Positions 17,095-27,257 of a DNA stretch of 64,000 bases are shown here, piece by piece; the first letter of the stretch is position 1; each line of letters starts with the position of its first letter. The stretch covers positions 3,472,001 through 3,536,000 of the forward strand of contig NZ_CP100756.1 in assembly GCF_024266705.1 (NCBI RefSeq). Direction: 5' to 3'. Under the pieces are notes generated by a model that worked only from the letters and a program-made list of their open reading frames with translations, was not told where the DNA came from and searched no databases. The DNA comes from Natrinema gelatinilyticum (GTDB lineage Archaea > Halobacteriota > Halobacteria > Halobacteriales > Natrialbaceae). The position numbers and the translations under genes were made by a program.

Positions 17095-19257
17095 ATGGAA
17101 CCAAAGCGGGAACTCACCAGCGTCGATCTCGCCACTCTCGTCAGGGAACTCGGGGGCTACGAGGGGGCGAAGGTCGACAAGGCGTATCTCTACGGGGAGG
17201 ATCTCGTCCGCCTCAAGATGCGGGATTTCGATCGGGGTCGCATCGAACTTATCTTCGAAGTCGGCGAGATCAAGCGGGCGCACACGGTCGCTCCGGAGCG
17301 GGTCCCCGACGCACCCGGTCGGCCGCCACAGTTCGCGATGATGCTCCGCAATCGACTGTCCGGGGCCGACTTCGCAGGCGTCGAACAGTTCGAATTCGAC
17401 CGAATCCTCGAGTTCACGTTCGAACGCGACGACGGCACGACGAGACTCATCGTCGAACTGTTTGGCCAGGGCAACGTCGCGGTCACGAACGACGAATACG
17501 AGGTGATCGACTGCCTCGAGACGGTCCGACTGAAGTCTCGAACCGTCGTTCCGGGATCGAGATACGAATTCCCCGAGTCGCGGACGAACCCGCTTTCGAT
17601 CTCCCGTGACGGCTTCGACCACGAGATGGACGACTCGGACACGGACGTGGTCCGAACGCTCGCGACGCAACTCAACTTCGGGGGCCTCTACGCCGAGGAA
17701 CTGTGCACCCGCGCCGGCGTCGAGAAGGGATTGGACATCGACGACGCCGACGAAGACGTCTACGATCGAATCTACGAGGCGATCGACCGTCTCGCGATCG
17801 ATCTCCGAACCGGAAACGTCGATCCGCGGATTTACCTCGACGTCGACGAGGGCGGGGACGGCGAGGAGAGCGACGACGGACAGAGTGACACCGGCGGGGG
17901 ACGCGTCGTCGACGTAACCCCGTTTCCGCTCGAGGAGCACGCCGAACTACCCGCCGAACCCTACGATTCGTTCCTGACTGCGCTCGACGAGTACTTCTTC
18001 CGGCTCGAACTCGCCGACGAAGCGGAACCGGAGACGACCTCCCAGCGGCCGGACTTCGAATCGGAAATCGCCAAGCACGAGCGCATCATCGAGCAACAAC
18101 AGGGGGCGATCGAGGGATTCGAACGGGAGGCCGACTCGCTTCGCGACCAGGCGGAACTGCTGTACGCCGAATACGGACTCGTCGACGAGATACTGACGAC
18201 GATTCAGACGGCACGCGAGCAGGACCGCTCCTGGGACGAGATCGAAGAGCGGTTCGCGGAGGGAGCCCAACGCGGGATCGGGGCCGCAGAGGCCGTCGTC
18301 GACGTCGACGGGAGTGAGGGCACGGTTACCGTCGAAATCGATGGCGAGCGGATCGATCTCGTCGTCGGGCAGGGCGTCGAACAGAACGCCGATCGGCTCT
18401 ACACGGAGGCAAAGGACGTCGAGGAGAAAAAAGAGGGTGCGCTGGCGGCCATCGAGGATACCCGTGAGAATCTTACGGACGCAAAACGCCGCCGTGACGA
18501 GTGGGAAGCGGACGAGAACGAGGGTGGAGCCGGCGAACACGAGGGGGACGAGGAAGAAACACGCGACTGGCTCGCCGAACCGTCCGTTCCCATCCGCGGA
18601 AACGAACCCTGGTTCGATCGGTTCCGCTGGTTCCACACCAGCGATGACTACCTCGTGATCGGCGGCCGAAACGCGGATCAAAACGAGGAACTCGTGAAAA
18701 AGTATCTCGAGCCCGGGGACAAAGTTCTCCACACGCAGGCCCACGGCGGCCCTGTCACCGTTCTGAAGGCGACCGATCCTAGCGAGGCGTCGTCCGCGGA
18801 CATCGAACTCCCGAACTCGAGCATCGAGGAGGCCGCCCAGTTCGCCGTCTCCTACTCGTCGGTCTGGAAGGACGGGCGATACGCCGGCGACGTCTACGCA
18901 GTGGACTCGGATCAGGTCTCGAAGACGCCCGAAAGCGGCGAGTACCTCGAGAAAGGCGGGTTCGCGATCCGTGGCGATCGGACCTACTATCGGGATACGC
19001 CGGTCGGTGTGGCGGTCGGGATCCAGTGTGAACCGTACACCCGAGTGATCGGTGGGCCGCTGTCGGCGATCGAAGATCGGGCGGAGACGACGATCGAGAT
19101 CGAACCCGGACGGTACGCGCAGGCCGACGTGGCGAAACGAATCTATCGGCGCCTTCGCGAGCGATTCGCCGACGAATCGTTCGTCCGAAAGATCGCGAGT
19201 CCGGACAAGATTCAGCACTTCATGCCGCCAGGCGGAAGTCGGATAACTGACGACTGA
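17095..19257 (+). CDS. rqcH: RqcH / NEMF-family ribosome rescue factor (NFACT protein)
   Basis: 720 aa from ATG 17095. The NFACT-N domain (about 1-190) has KRELTSVDLATLVREL and MMLRNRLSGADF. A helix-hairpin-helix part follows. Then come a long coiled coil (about 315-480, heptad-rich, Glu/Lys/Arg) interrupted by a conserved beta strand, and a C-terminal NFACT-R domain (about 500-640) with WFHTSDDYLVIGGRNADQNE and THAQHGG-like TQAHGGPVTV. Family members bind the 60S/50S subunit with peptidyl-tRNA and add C-terminal tails during ribosome quality control. Bacterial relatives were once annotated as fibronectin-binding proteins. Pelota, another rescue factor, lies 3 kb away. Confidence 0.93.
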   Translation: MEPKRELTSVDLATLVRELGGYEGAKVDKAYLYGEDLVRLKMRDFDRGRIELIFEVGEIKRAHTVAPERVPDAPGRPPQFAMMLRNRLSGADFAGVEQFEFDRILEFTFERDDGTTRLIVELFGQGNVAVTNDEYEVIDCLETVRLKSRTVVPGSRYEFPESRTNPLSISRDGFDHEMDDSDTDVVRTLATQLNFGGLYAEELCTRAGVEKGLDIDDADEDVYDRIYEAIDRLAIDLRTGNVDPRIYLDVDEGGDGEESDDGQSDTGGGRVVDVTPFPLEEHAELPAEPYDSFLTALDEYFFRLELADEAEPETTSQRPDFESEIAKHERIIEQQQGAIEGFEREADSLRDQAELLYAEYGLVDEILTTIQTAREQDRSWDEIEERFAEGAQRGIGAAEAVVDVDGSEGTVTVEIDGERIDLVVGQGVEQNADRLYTEAKDVEEKKEGALAAIEDTRENLTDAKRRRDEWEADENEGGAGEHEGDEEETRDWLAEPSVPIRGNEPWFDRFRWFHTSDDYLVIGGRNADQNEELVKKYLEPGDKVLHTQAHGGPVTVLKATDPSEASSADIELPNSSIEEAAQFAVSYSSVWKDGRYAGDVYAVDSDQVSKTPESGEYLEKGGFAIRGDRTYYRDTPVGVAVGIQCEPYTRVIGGPLSAIEDRAETTIEIEPGRYAQADVAKRIYRRLRERFADESFVRKIASPDKIQHFMPPGGSRITDD

Positions 19258-19327
19258 GAGTTACGGTCACTGGTACCGATCTGCTATCGCACCGGACGGT
19301 ACTCGAGACGGAGAATCGACCGCCGAG

Positions 19328-19747
19328 TTACAACAGGTAGGATTCAGCGATCGAACCCAGTACGGGCAGTTTCGTTCGGTTTCCTTTGAACGCCATGACG
19401 AGGAGGTACACCCAGACCAGAAACAGGGCAAACCAGATTCCGATCGAGGCCAGGAACGAAAATATCGTGACCAGTATGCTCAGAATGTCGGGCAGAATAA
19501 CTCCCATCATCATCGTGAGAACGGTGAGCGTGATGTAAATCGCGATCGAAACGACCCCGAAGATGATGCTCTGGGCCGCGTGGAAGCGGGCAAACTGGTT
19601 TTGGTCCTCGAGAAGGTAGACGAGTATCCCCGACAGGGGAGGGAGCACGTTCGCTATCGCACCCACGACGTTTCCGTCGGGACCGAGGCTCGTCGATGCC
19701 GAGGCTGCCGATTCCGTTGCCGTGACTGCTTCAGTTTGTGTTGACAT
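19328..19747 (-). CDS. DUF4870-family membrane protein
   Basis: 139 aa. A Ser/Thr/Ala-rich N-terminus is followed by four hydrophobic helices. The DUF4870 hallmark is the segment LEDQNQFARFHAAQSIIFG after helix 1; the C-terminus has AFKGNRTKLPVLGSIAE. Proteins of this family are small membrane proteins of unknown role. The gene is followed upstream by an AT-rich spacer likely to hold its promoter. Confidence 0.85.
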   Translation of the reverse strand: MSTQTEAVTATESAASASTSLGPDGNVVGAIANVLPPLSGILVYLLEDQNQFARFHAAQSIIFGVVSIAIYITLTVLTMMMGVILPDILSILVTIFSFLASIGIWFALFLVWVYLLVMAFKGNRTKLPVLGSIAESYLL

Positions 19748-20268
19748 GGAACTTCAAACATCTCAATGTACGCTATCTATTTTACTGTATCGGATACATT
19801 CCAAATAAAAAACCACATGGGAATTATTATATTTAGGCTGATACGTGTGGTGTTAGCTACCCTCTACTGCGTTCCAAACCGTGAAATCGACAGGTGTCTC
19901 TAAGACCATATTGGTTCCCATCAGAAATATCTCATTTTAATAACCAACTGCTGAGAATGATCGGTCGTGCCGATAGAGAGCGGCGTGTGGAGCGTAGAGA
20001 ACAGTGCCTGTCGTCTCGTCCGTTCGGGCTGGGTCGGTGCTGTCGGACGACCGTCCACCGGCGATTGACGTTAGAGCCCGCCAGACGCGGAGAGACGCCT
20101 GCCCGACCGGTCCGAAACTTTCCTTCCACAACACCTACGGCCGGGTCAGAATGGCGGACTGCTCGAGCGAGCGACGGTGCACGTTACTGGCGGTCGGTGC
20201 AAGCCGAACCAGGATATAGACGGGTGAAAGCTGATACCTCGAGATCCGTTTAACGGTTTTGATCCCCA
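19748..20268. other. AT-rich intergenic region
   Basis: 521 bp between divergent small membrane-protein genes. The first 190 bp are unusually AT-rich for this genome (about 19780-19850 and 19910-19945), with several TATA-like stretches. The rest is ordinary GC-rich sequence without an acidic, protein-like frame. No gene supported. Confidence 0.5.
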
Positions 20269-20538
20269 ATGCCTGTATTCGATGAACTCGCGCTCGCCGC
20301 TTTCGGCGGCAGTACGTACGTAACACAGGGTATCATTGCCGCGGTCGTGGTCGTGGCCCTGGCGCTCACGATTGGATTCCTCGTGTTCCTCGCGTTCAAT
20401 CCCGGCACTCGAACGGGTCCGGCGACGAGGGCCGCCCCCTCGTCTGCCCGCGACACCGGCCGAAGCGAGACGGATTCCGTACCAGATTCAAATGCGCAGA
20501 CGAATTCGGGGTCCGGATCTGGATCTAGGTCCGGATGA
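20269..20538 (+). CDS. Small single-pass membrane protein
   Basis: 89 aa from ATG 20269. One strong hydrophobic helix lies at about residues 19-43 (GIIAAVVVVALALTIGFLVF). It is followed by a polar Ser/Thr/Arg tail ending in a Gly-Ser repeat, encoded by an imperfect GGATCT/GGTCCG repeat at the DNA level. The N-terminal VFDELALAAFGG resembles other small haloarchaeal membrane proteins. Function unknown; a coding call rests on the helix and the clean start. Confidence 0.55.
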   Translation: MPVFDELALAAFGGSTYVTQGIIAAVVVVALALTIGFLVFLAFNPGTRTGPATRAAPSSARDTGRSETDSVPDSNAQTNSGSGSGSRSG

Positions 20539-20773
20539 CCCGATCGAAACGGGCCGTCTTCTATCGCGATTTATCCGCGTGCGATCGCTCGAACCACAGC
20601 GCCGGTCGTCCCTCGATTGACGCCCGTATTCGTCGATCGCACGACGACACTGACCGTATCGCCTCCGTTCGAGGGGACTTGACGTTCACGTGGATGCGAT
20701 CCCGAAGACAGCACAGCCGCCGACGGTCCCGACGCCGTCCGTCGCGGTGAGAGATCAGTTCAGGGTTCGCCCA

Positions 20774-21319
20774 TTATTCCGATTCTTGAGCGGTGTCCTC
20801 GACGTGGTCGCCGGGCCATTTTCGAGGTGGTTCGGACGGGTCGTCTTGATCCGATACCGGATCCGTCTCGTCGTCTTCGAGCATCGAAAGACACTCGTCG
20901 ACGGTGTGGATACGATCGCCGTCCGAACAGGGTGCGACGTACTGGAGGTCCCCGTCCTCGTAGACGGCCACGCACACGACCGGGACTCGAATTTCGCTCA
21001 TCGCGTCGTGACCGAGTCTCGACGGGGTTTGGTGCTCCGTGAATGCCGGTCGAAGCGTATACCCCGCTCGGTCGGCCCAGGACTGGAACGTCTCGACGAT
21101 CCTCGAAACGGACGGGCCAGTGTCGGCGAGCCTCTCGATCGCCGGCCGTACCGACGACCACGTCCTGACTCGCACGTCGATGCATCCGTGTCGCTTCTCG
21201 AGACGATGCAATCGGGTGACGGTCTCTCGTAGCATCTCCACGGTGTCCGCTGACGCTCGGCTCCGGAGGAAAACCTCTATCAGGATCGGTTGCGCCGAGT
21301 GGGTGACTGAATCCGTCAT
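20774..21319 (-). CDS. Conserved haloarchaeal protein, possible HTH-type
   Basis: 181 aa. It begins with a beta-alpha segment (PILIEVFLRSRASADTVEML) followed by helices and RVRTWSSV. The central part has FQSWADRAGYTLRPAFTEH, then IRVPVVCVAVYEDGDLQYVAPCSDGDRIHTVDECL. I recall this pattern from a haloarchaeal family often labelled as an HTH-domain protein, but no convincing HTH can be drawn from sequence alone. The acidic tail is typical of the group. No partner genes are evident. Confidence 0.65.
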   Translation of the reverse strand: MTDSVTHSAQPILIEVFLRSRASADTVEMLRETVTRLHRLEKRHGCIDVRVRTWSSVRPAIERLADTGPSVSRIVETFQSWADRAGYTLRPAFTEHQTPSRLGHDAMSEIRVPVVCVAVYEDGDLQYVAPCSDGDRIHTVDECLSMLEDDETDPVSDQDDPSEPPRKWPGDHVEDTAQESE

Positions 21320-21626
21320 TATGCGAAGAGGGGGTGGCGGTCGCCACTCGCTCTCTAGTCGTCGCGGCTACCTTCATCACTATAAAGCTAGCAATGTACG
21401 AGCAACATCGACTTTCAGACCAGCAGGAGAGTCGCGACGTGGCCAGTAATCACGAAAATCTGTCACGTCCACCAGCGCCACAGCCGAACGGGCACCGCTG
21501 GCTCGATGGCGCTAACGAACGTGGCCCATTGGTAGCCTCGATTACTCGCCTCATACGGATCGTCATTGCCGGTTGCAACTGCGACCGTCCTGCGGGTGCA
21601 CCGGTACATCGGTACAGCAGATCGTA
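21320..21626. other. Spacer between two minus-strand genes, containing repeat copy 1
   Basis: 307 bp. The right-hand 75 bp are the dispersed palindrome (21553-21627). The promoter of the gene at 20774-21319 should lie in the left part; AAAGCTAGC near 21385 is a weak TATA candidate. No gene seen. Confidence 0.4.
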
Positions 21627-21627
21627 T
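21553..21627. repeat. Dispersed imperfect palindrome, copy 1 (75 bp)
   Basis: The unit runs from ATACGG to CGTAT with the inner arms TTGCCGGTTGCAA and GGTGCACCGGTACATCG. It matches the copies at 39557 and 50304 over nearly its whole length but lacks about 6 bp near the left end. Its right end overlaps the stop codon of the membrane-protein gene 21627-22184: that TGA is part of TGATACG, the element's terminus on the minus strand. Confidence 0.8.
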
Positions 21628-22184
21628 CACTCGTCGGCGACCGTCGGCTCTCCGCCAGTCTGTCGTCGGGGTGTTGCTGCCGACGTAGTATCGCCGGTTT
21701 TGCGAGCCACACTGCGCTCTCCATCGTCGTAGGACGAACCGAGTGCGATGAGGAAGCCGATCATCGCGGTCACGAGTGCGACGCTTCCGATCGCGACGGC
21801 CCCAACCGCGGCCAGCGTTCCTGTGAGAACGTCACTGACGGTGAGCAGCGAGACCGCAGTCACGGCCGCAATCAGTGCGAGGAGTCGGCCCAGCCGACCT
21901 GTGTCGAAACCGTGGAACGACTTCTCACCGGTCGTGTCGAGCAGGACCGCCACGATCCCGTTGTAGGAATCGTCGCCTCGCGCGTTCCCGAGGGAGTGAA
22001 TCGATTGTGCGATCCAGACTCCCGCGGTGAAGTTGAGCAATGCGACGAACGAAACGAGGCCGATTTGTCCATCGACGAACAGTGCGGCCACGATACCGCC
22101 CACAAACGTCACCGCCATGATGGCGTGGGTAACGAGCGAACGGACACCGAAGTCTTCGAGGTGAGCGATGGATTTTCTGTCCAT
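21627..22184 (-). CDS. Hypothetical four-helix membrane protein
   Basis: 185 aa from ATG 22184. Four hydrophobic helices lie at about residues 18-38, 41-62, 98-116 and 118-145, with a polar loop between the second and third (residues 63-97, GDDSYNGIVAV). The tail is Arg/Thr-rich. I do not recognise the family. The last codon is followed by a TGA supplied by the dispersed palindromic repeat. Confidence 0.7.
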   Translation of the reverse strand: MDRKSIAHLEDFGVRSLVTHAIMAVTFVGGIVAALFVDGQIGLVSFVALLNFTAGVWIAQSIHSLGNARGDDSYNGIVAVLLDTTGEKSFHGFDTGRLGRLLALIAAVTAVSLLTVSDVLTGTLAAVGAVAIGSVALVTAMIGFLIALGSSYDDGERSVARKTGDTTSAATPRRQTGGEPTVADE

Positions 22185-22380
22185 ACAGGACGTTGGTCCG
22201 GCGTAGCAATCCCCGTGTCACCTAACTATGTCGAACGTGACTACATAGCAGACACTCCGGTCGTCGATGAGATCCGTTCCGTTGCCGTCTGATGATTTCG
22301 ACGTCGCAGTGAAAACCGGACAGCCGAACCGCTATTCGCCGATCGCAGCCCACTTACCGCCCCCCCGTCAACGGTCACCC

Positions 22381-23448
22381 ATGCAGATCAAAGACCGGGA
22401 GCAGGTCGAGGGCGGGCGCGAACGGGTCACCGTCGTTCCCGAAAGCGTCGACGACCTCTGGCACCTCCAGTACGTCCTCGAGCCCGGCGATCGCGTCGCT
22501 GGCGATACGACCCGTCGGATCCAGCGCAACGACGAGCAACTGCGGGACACCGGTGGCGAGCGCGAACACATGTGGGTCGCGATCGCCGTCGACGATATCG
22601 AGTTCCACAAGTTCGCCAACCGACTGCGGGTCGGCGGTGAAATCGTCGCCTGTTCGCGCGAGGACCAACTCGGGTTTCACCACACGCTGAACGTCGAAAC
22701 GCGCGACGAGATTTCGATCGAGAAACGGTTCAAACCCGATCAAGAGACCCGACTCGAGGAAGCCGAGCAGGCGACTGAAAATCCCGACGTGGCGATTGCG
22801 ACCGTCGAGGAAGGACAGGCGCACGTCCACACCGTCGCTCAGTACGGCACCGAAGAACGAGCGACCATCACCGGGCCGACCGGAAAGGGGGAATACGCCC
22901 GCGAACGATCCGAACTGTTCGCCGAACTCGCAGCCGTTCTGAAACGGCTCGACGTCGACGCAATCATCCTCGCTGGCCCCGGCTTCACGAAGCAGGATGC
23001 TCGGAAATACCTCGAGAAGAACGAACCCGACGTCGCGGAGCTGATCACGATGGTCGATACGTCGGCGGTCGGCGACCGGGGCGTCCACGAGGTGCTCAAG
23101 CGCGGCGCAGTCGCCGACGTACAAGAGGAGACGCGTATCGAGAGCGAGGCCGAGTACATCGACGAACTCACCCGTCGCATCGCCGAGGGTGCCAAAGCAG
23201 CCTACGGCCCCGAATCGGTCCAGCAGGCTGCAGAGTTCGGCGCCATCGAACGGTTGCTCGTCCTCGACGATCGACTGCGACAGGAGCGCGGCCCGGACGG
23301 CGAGTGGCGGATCGACGTCGACGAAATCGTGCGAACGACCGAGCAAAAAGGCGGCGACGTGACGGTCTTTTCGAGCGAGTTTCCGCCCGGCCAGCAACTG
23401 GCGAATCTCGGCGGGATCGCCGCACTGTTACGGTATCGTCTCGAGTGA
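22381..23448 (+). CDS. pelA: Pelota (mRNA surveillance / ribosome rescue protein)
   Basis: 355 aa from ATG 22381; the longer frame upstream is not family-like. The N-terminal domain (about 1-130) has [22 protein letters not shown], the classic Pelota opening. The eRF1-like middle domain holds [14 protein letters not shown], and the C-terminal domain has [14 protein letters not shown] and ends with [15 protein letters not shown]. Pelota with an aEF1A/Hbs1-like GTPase splits stalled ribosomes; it lacks the GGQ motif of release factors, as seen here. Length matches archaeal Pelota. It converges with the TrmB gene 9 bp away. Confidence 0.95.
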   Translation: MQIKDREQVEGGRERVTVVPESVDDLWHLQYVLEPGDRVAGDTTRRIQRNDEQLRDTGGEREHMWVAIAVDDIEFHKFANRLRVGGEIVACSREDQLGFHHTLNVETRDEISIEKRFKPDQETRLEEAEQATENPDVAIATVEEGQAHVHTVAQYGTEERATITGPTGKGEYARERSELFAELAAVLKRLDVDAIILAGPGFTKQDARKYLEKNEPDVAELITMVDTSAVGDRGVHEVLKRGAVADVQEETRIESEAEYIDELTRRIAEGAKAAYGPESVQQAAEFGAIERLLVLDDRLRQERGPDGEWRIDVDEIVRTTEQKGGDVTVFSSEFPPGQQLANLGGIAALLRYRLE

Positions 23449-23457
23449 ACCCGCCGC

Positions 23458-24225
23458 TTAGCGTCCGTCCGTCTCGATCCGAACTTCGTCGCTGGCCTCG
23501 ATCAATTGGATCAGAACCGATGCGAACAGCGACCCCGAACTCCAGATTGCAGTTTCGCTGTCCTCGGGTCCGAGGACGCTCAGGAGGATGCTATCGTCGT
23601 CGACGATGACGATCCGCCCCGAGCACTGATCGTCGGTCCGATGGGCCGGCGGTGTATCGACAGTGACGCCCTCGATGTCGGCGAATCGATCCTGTACCGC
23701 CGTCGACCTGCTGACGACGACGACCGTAACGCCGGCCGCCGCGCGCTCCGTGAGTATCCGTTCGATCGAATCCGTGACGAGTTCCGGGAGACGAGTACCG
23801 AAGACGATCTGCTCTTGGGCGTGCGAGAGGATATCGTCGATGCGATCGTCGACGCGATCACGACCACGGACCGTCCAGATGTCCTCCTGGGTTTCTTCGC
23901 CCGCGGGCTCGTTCTTGACGGTTTCGACGTACTCGAAGGCCCGATCCTGCTCACGTTCGAATCGGTTTCGAAGCGTCTCTCGCGCCTCCTCGACACTGAC
24001 CGGCCGATATCGAATCGGATTCGATTGCTGGACCTCGAGCAACCCCTGCTCTTCTAGGCTCTCAGCGACGCTGTAGACCTGCGAACGGGGGACGTCCGTG
24101 ATGTCAGCGACGTCTCGCGCAGCGCCTGCGCCGAGTCGGTGCAGCGCGATGAACACTTTGGCCTCGTAGCTGGTCAGACCGAGGCCCTCGAACGCGTCGA
24201 CGGCTACGTTTTCGTCGGCGGTCAC
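23458..24225 (-). CDS. TrmB-family transcriptional regulator
   Basis: 255 aa from GTG 24225. The N-terminal winged HTH (about 10-80) reads LGLTSYEAKVFIALHRLG, then DVPRSQVYSVAESLEEQGLL, the TrmB pattern. The C-terminal effector-like domain (about 110-250) has SHAQEQIVFGTRLPELVTDSI and GVTVVVVSR, as in TrmB/OxsR-like regulators without the sugar-binding extension. Its start overlaps the stop of the RND transporter gene (GTGA), so the two are translated together. It probably controls that transporter. Confidence 0.88.
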   Translation of the reverse strand: MTADENVAVDAFEGLGLTSYEAKVFIALHRLGAGAARDVADITDVPRSQVYSVAESLEEQGLLEVQQSNPIRYRPVSVEEARETLRNRFEREQDRAFEYVETVKNEPAGEETQEDIWTVRGRDRVDDRIDDILSHAQEQIVFGTRLPELVTDSIERILTERAAAGVTVVVVSRSTAVQDRFADIEGVTVDTPPAHRTDDQCSGRIVIVDDDSILLSVLGPEDSETAIWSSGSLFASVLIQLIEASDEVRIETDGR

Positions 24226-27200
24226 CGCTCGTCGCCCTCCGATGATCGATCGTCGACCGCGGTCCGCCTCCCACCGTCGCTCGCGGCGGGGGTCGAATGG
24301 CGGGCCCCCGACGGATCGAAGGAGACGTCGGGTCCGAGGTATCGCGTCCACAGCACCAGCAGCGCCGGGAGGACGACCACGCTCGCGAGGAACGCGTAGG
24401 TGATCGTCAGTGCAGTGATGATGCCGAACTGCTGGAGGGCAGGCAGGATCGCGAACGCGAGCGTCCCAAATCCGCCGACGGTCGTCGCTGCACTCCCGAG
24501 CAAGGCCCCGCCGGTACCGGTTACCGTCGTTCGCAGCGCCGACCAGACGTTCCCCTGTCGCTCGAGTTCGAGCGAATACCGGTCGCTGACGTGGATGCTG
24601 TAGGCGACCCCGAGCCCGATCGTGAGGCTCGTGATCATTCCAGTGAGGATGTTGAAGGGCATCCCGATTACGAACATCGTTCCCAGGATCCAGCTGACCG
24701 CGAACGCGACCGGCAATAAGGTCACGATTCCAAGCGTCGCGCTACTGCCAGTCAACCTGTACGCGACGGTGAGGAAGACGAAGACGGCCACGAGCGTGAT
24801 CAGCAGGCTCTCGATGACGGTATCGAGCAGGTCCTGTTCGACGACGTAGCTGACGATCGGATCGCCGGTCGCGATGGCACTCCAGCGGTCGCCGCTGTCG
24901 GCCTCGATCGAACTGGCGATATCTTGCATCTCGTCCGTCGTTTCGCCGCTCGAGGCGCTGCCCTTGACGGCGACGACCAATCGTGCGGACTCGTACTCGC
25001 CGTCTTCGGTGCGTTGGAGCACCTGACTCGCAGCTTCGCCATCGATTTCGAACAACTGGTCGTATAGCGCCGAGACGTTCTCTTCGGGGACGCCGTCGCC
25101 GTCCGTGTCGGCCGCCTCGAACGACTCGTTGAACGACTCGTTGCGAGCGGCGACCGCCTCCATCGTCGACAGCGGATCCTGCACGTCGGCCTCGCCGGTT
25201 GCGAGTTCGTAGGCGATGTCGCTGTCGGTGGCCTCGCTCCGAGCGGTTTCGATTCGATCGAGGACGGCCGGGTCGGTGACAGACCCGTCGATGAGGATCT
25301 GTGCCTGGCTGTCCTCCCGCTGGAAGTGCTCGTTGACGTAGTCGAGATCGTTTTTGGCCTGGTATTCGCCGGGCTGAAGCGGCCCGGGCAGGCTGTCGGT
25401 CCACTCCGGGGGACTGTCCGCGATGAAGTCTTCCTGTTCGAAGCTAGTGTCGACCTGCGTCGCGCCGTAGACGCCGCCGGCAGTGAGGACGAGGGCGCCG
25501 ATGAGGACGACCACCGGTGCTTTTCTGGCGGCGACGGAACCCACGGCGAGCGCGTCGCTGAATCGGCCCTCACCGGTCCCGAACGCACGCTTTCGGCGAT
25601 CGAAGCCGTGAGACTCGAGGAACTCGTCGATCTCGATCTTCGCGGCGGGAATGAGTGCGCCGAAGACGATCAGGGCGGCGACGATCCCGACTGAACTGAC
25701 GATGCCGAACTCTCGAATAGGGCCGATCGGGCTGACGAGGTTCGAGAGGAAGCCGATGACGGTCGTCGCCGTCACCCAGACGAGGGCGACGCCGACGCCT
25801 GCGAGCGCAGTCGACATCGAGCCGCGAACGCTGTCGATCGAGCCGACTTCCGCTCGTTGTTCGCGGTGACGCATGAAGACGTGGATCGCGTAGTCGATCG
25901 AAAGCCCGATCAACAGTACCGGCACTGCGACGAACATCTGGTTGAACGCGATTCCGGCCCAGCCCATAAAGCCGAACGTCCAGACGAGAACGGCGATGAT
26001 GCCGACGATGCCGAGGATAATATCGAGCAGATCGCGATACGCCACGACCAGCGCGATCACGACGAACAACAGCGCGAGCGGGCCGACGATGGCGAGACTG
26101 TCGCCCATCGATCGTTGAATCTCGTCGGTGATGACACCGCCGCCGAACACGAGGTACTCTTGGTCCTTTGTGTCTGCTAGCTCACGTATCTGGAGTTGGC
26201 TCTCGATGATGCGATCGCTGACGGCTCCAGCCATCCCCGAGGTCGTCTCGTCTTCGGTCTGCTGGGTGAGATACGTCATCCGAGCATCGGCTTGCGTACT
26301 CCCCGGTTCGTACGACGTCGGCATCAACGCGATTGCGAAGTTGTCTTCCGATTCGTTGCCCGACAGGGTTCGGCTGAGCGTCCGCTCGTACTCTCGTTCG
26401 TTCAGGTCTTCGAGCGCGTCGATTTGCTCTTCTAACGGCGGTTGCACCGAACTCTGGAGCGCCGCGTACTCCTCCTCTAAGACGCCGTACGTGCCCGCTC
26501 TGTAGACGTCTTGAAGTTCGGACGAGAGATTCTGGTACTCGGCGTTCTCGCTCGGCGTTTCCGTTTGCGCGCGGATCTGGTACCGTTGTGATTCGATCGA
26601 GCGAGCCTGTGCGACGGCCGACTCGTACCGTTCGGTCTGGTTCTCGCTCAGGTCGGCCGTGGCGTTCTCGACGACCGCGTCGAACTGGGCCTCGAGTTGC
26701 GCCGAGCGCGTCTGATACGCGGTCTGATTGATCGCGCCGTTCTCGTAGGACTCGTTCAACTGCTCGTACTGCCCCTGGAGTCCGACCGTCCGGTTGAGTC
26801 CGTCCTGCAACTGCGAACGCGTCTCGTTCAGTTCGGCGGATCGCTCGCCCTTGATCGCCGTGATCGCGACGATGTTTTCGACGCCCGTAATCGACTGGTT
26901 CTCGACGAACGTCGAATTGATCGACTCGTTCGCCCGCAGTTCCTGCTGGAACTCGAGCGACGAGATTATCGATTTCTTGCTGAGAACGTTGTCGCCGCGG
27001 ACGATCAGTTGGACGCTGGTCGTGTTCTCACGTTGGTCGCTCGTGAAGTTGCCGTCGATGCGCTCGAGGGCCTTCGCCTCGGGCGAGTCGCTTTCGAACT
27101 GGGAGAGCGAGGAGTCGTCGTCGACCCTGGGCATCCCGGCCCCGACGACTGCCGTCGAGAGCAGGAGAACGGCGAGGACGATTCGCGTGTGCGTCGCGAT

Positions 27201-27230
27201 TGCGTCGGCGAGTCGCTCCGGGACGCTCAT
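24222..27230 (-). CDS. RND/MMPL-family transporter
   Basis: 1002 aa from ATG 27230. Two homologous halves each have an initial helix, a large extracellular domain and five to six helices. The first half has SIDYAIHVFMRHREQR, the second VAYSIHVSDRYSLELER; both are the sterol-sensing-like TM4 region of archaeal and bacterial MMPL/RND proteins. The first extracellular loop (about 45-350) is Gln/Glu/Asn-rich with coiled-coil character. Such proteins export lipids or hydrophobic compounds with the proton or ion gradient; the substrate here is unknown. It is the first gene of a two-gene operon with a TrmB regulator. Confidence 0.88.
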   Translation of the reverse strand: MSVPERLADAIATHTRIVLAVLLLSTAVVGAGMPRVDDDSSLSQFESDSPEAKALERIDGNFTSDQRENTTSVQLIVRGDNVLSKKSIISSLEFQQELRANESINSTFVENQSITGVENIVAITAIKGERSAELNETRSQLQDGLNRTVGLQGQYEQLNESYENGAINQTAYQTRSAQLEAQFDAVVENATADLSENQTERYESAVAQARSIESQRYQIRAQTETPSENAEYQNLSSELQDVYRAGTYGVLEEEYAALQSSVQPPLEEQIDALEDLNEREYERTLSRTLSGNESEDNFAIALMPTSYEPGSTQADARMTYLTQQTEDETTSGMAGAVSDRIIESQLQIRELADTKDQEYLVFGGGVITDEIQRSMGDSLAIVGPLALLFVVIALVVAYRDLLDIILGIVGIIAVLVWTFGFMGWAGIAFNQMFVAVPVLLIGLSIDYAIHVFMRHREQRAEVGSIDSVRGSMSTALAGVGVALVWVTATTVIGFLSNLVSPIGPIREFGIVSSVGIVAALIVFGALIPAAKIEIDEFLESHGFDRRKRAFGTGEGRFSDALAVGSVAARKAPVVVLIGALVLTAGGVYGATQVDTSFEQEDFIADSPPEWTDSLPGPLQPGEYQAKNDLDYVNEHFQREDSQAQILIDGSVTDPAVLDRIETARSEATDSDIAYELATGEADVQDPLSTMEAVAARNESFNESFEAADTDGDGVPEENVSALYDQLFEIDGEAASQVLQRTEDGEYESARLVVAVKGSASSGETTDEMQDIASSIEADSGDRWSAIATGDPIVSYVVEQDLLDTVIESLLITLVAVFVFLTVAYRLTGSSATLGIVTLLPVAFAVSWILGTMFVIGMPFNILTGMITSLTIGLGVAYSIHVSDRYSLELERQGNVWSALRTTVTGTGGALLGSAATTVGGFGTLAFAILPALQQFGIITALTITYAFLASVVVLPALLVLWTRYLGPDVSFDPSGARHSTPAASDGGRRTAVDDRSSEGDER

Positions 27231-27257
27231 CCGGTCACCTCTCGGATGCGTTCGGTG

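Noticed and set aside
17095..19257. Fibronectin-binding protein annotation
   Set aside because: The domain order is that of RqcH/NEMF; the adhesion label comes from a bacterial homologue and does not describe the archaeal role.
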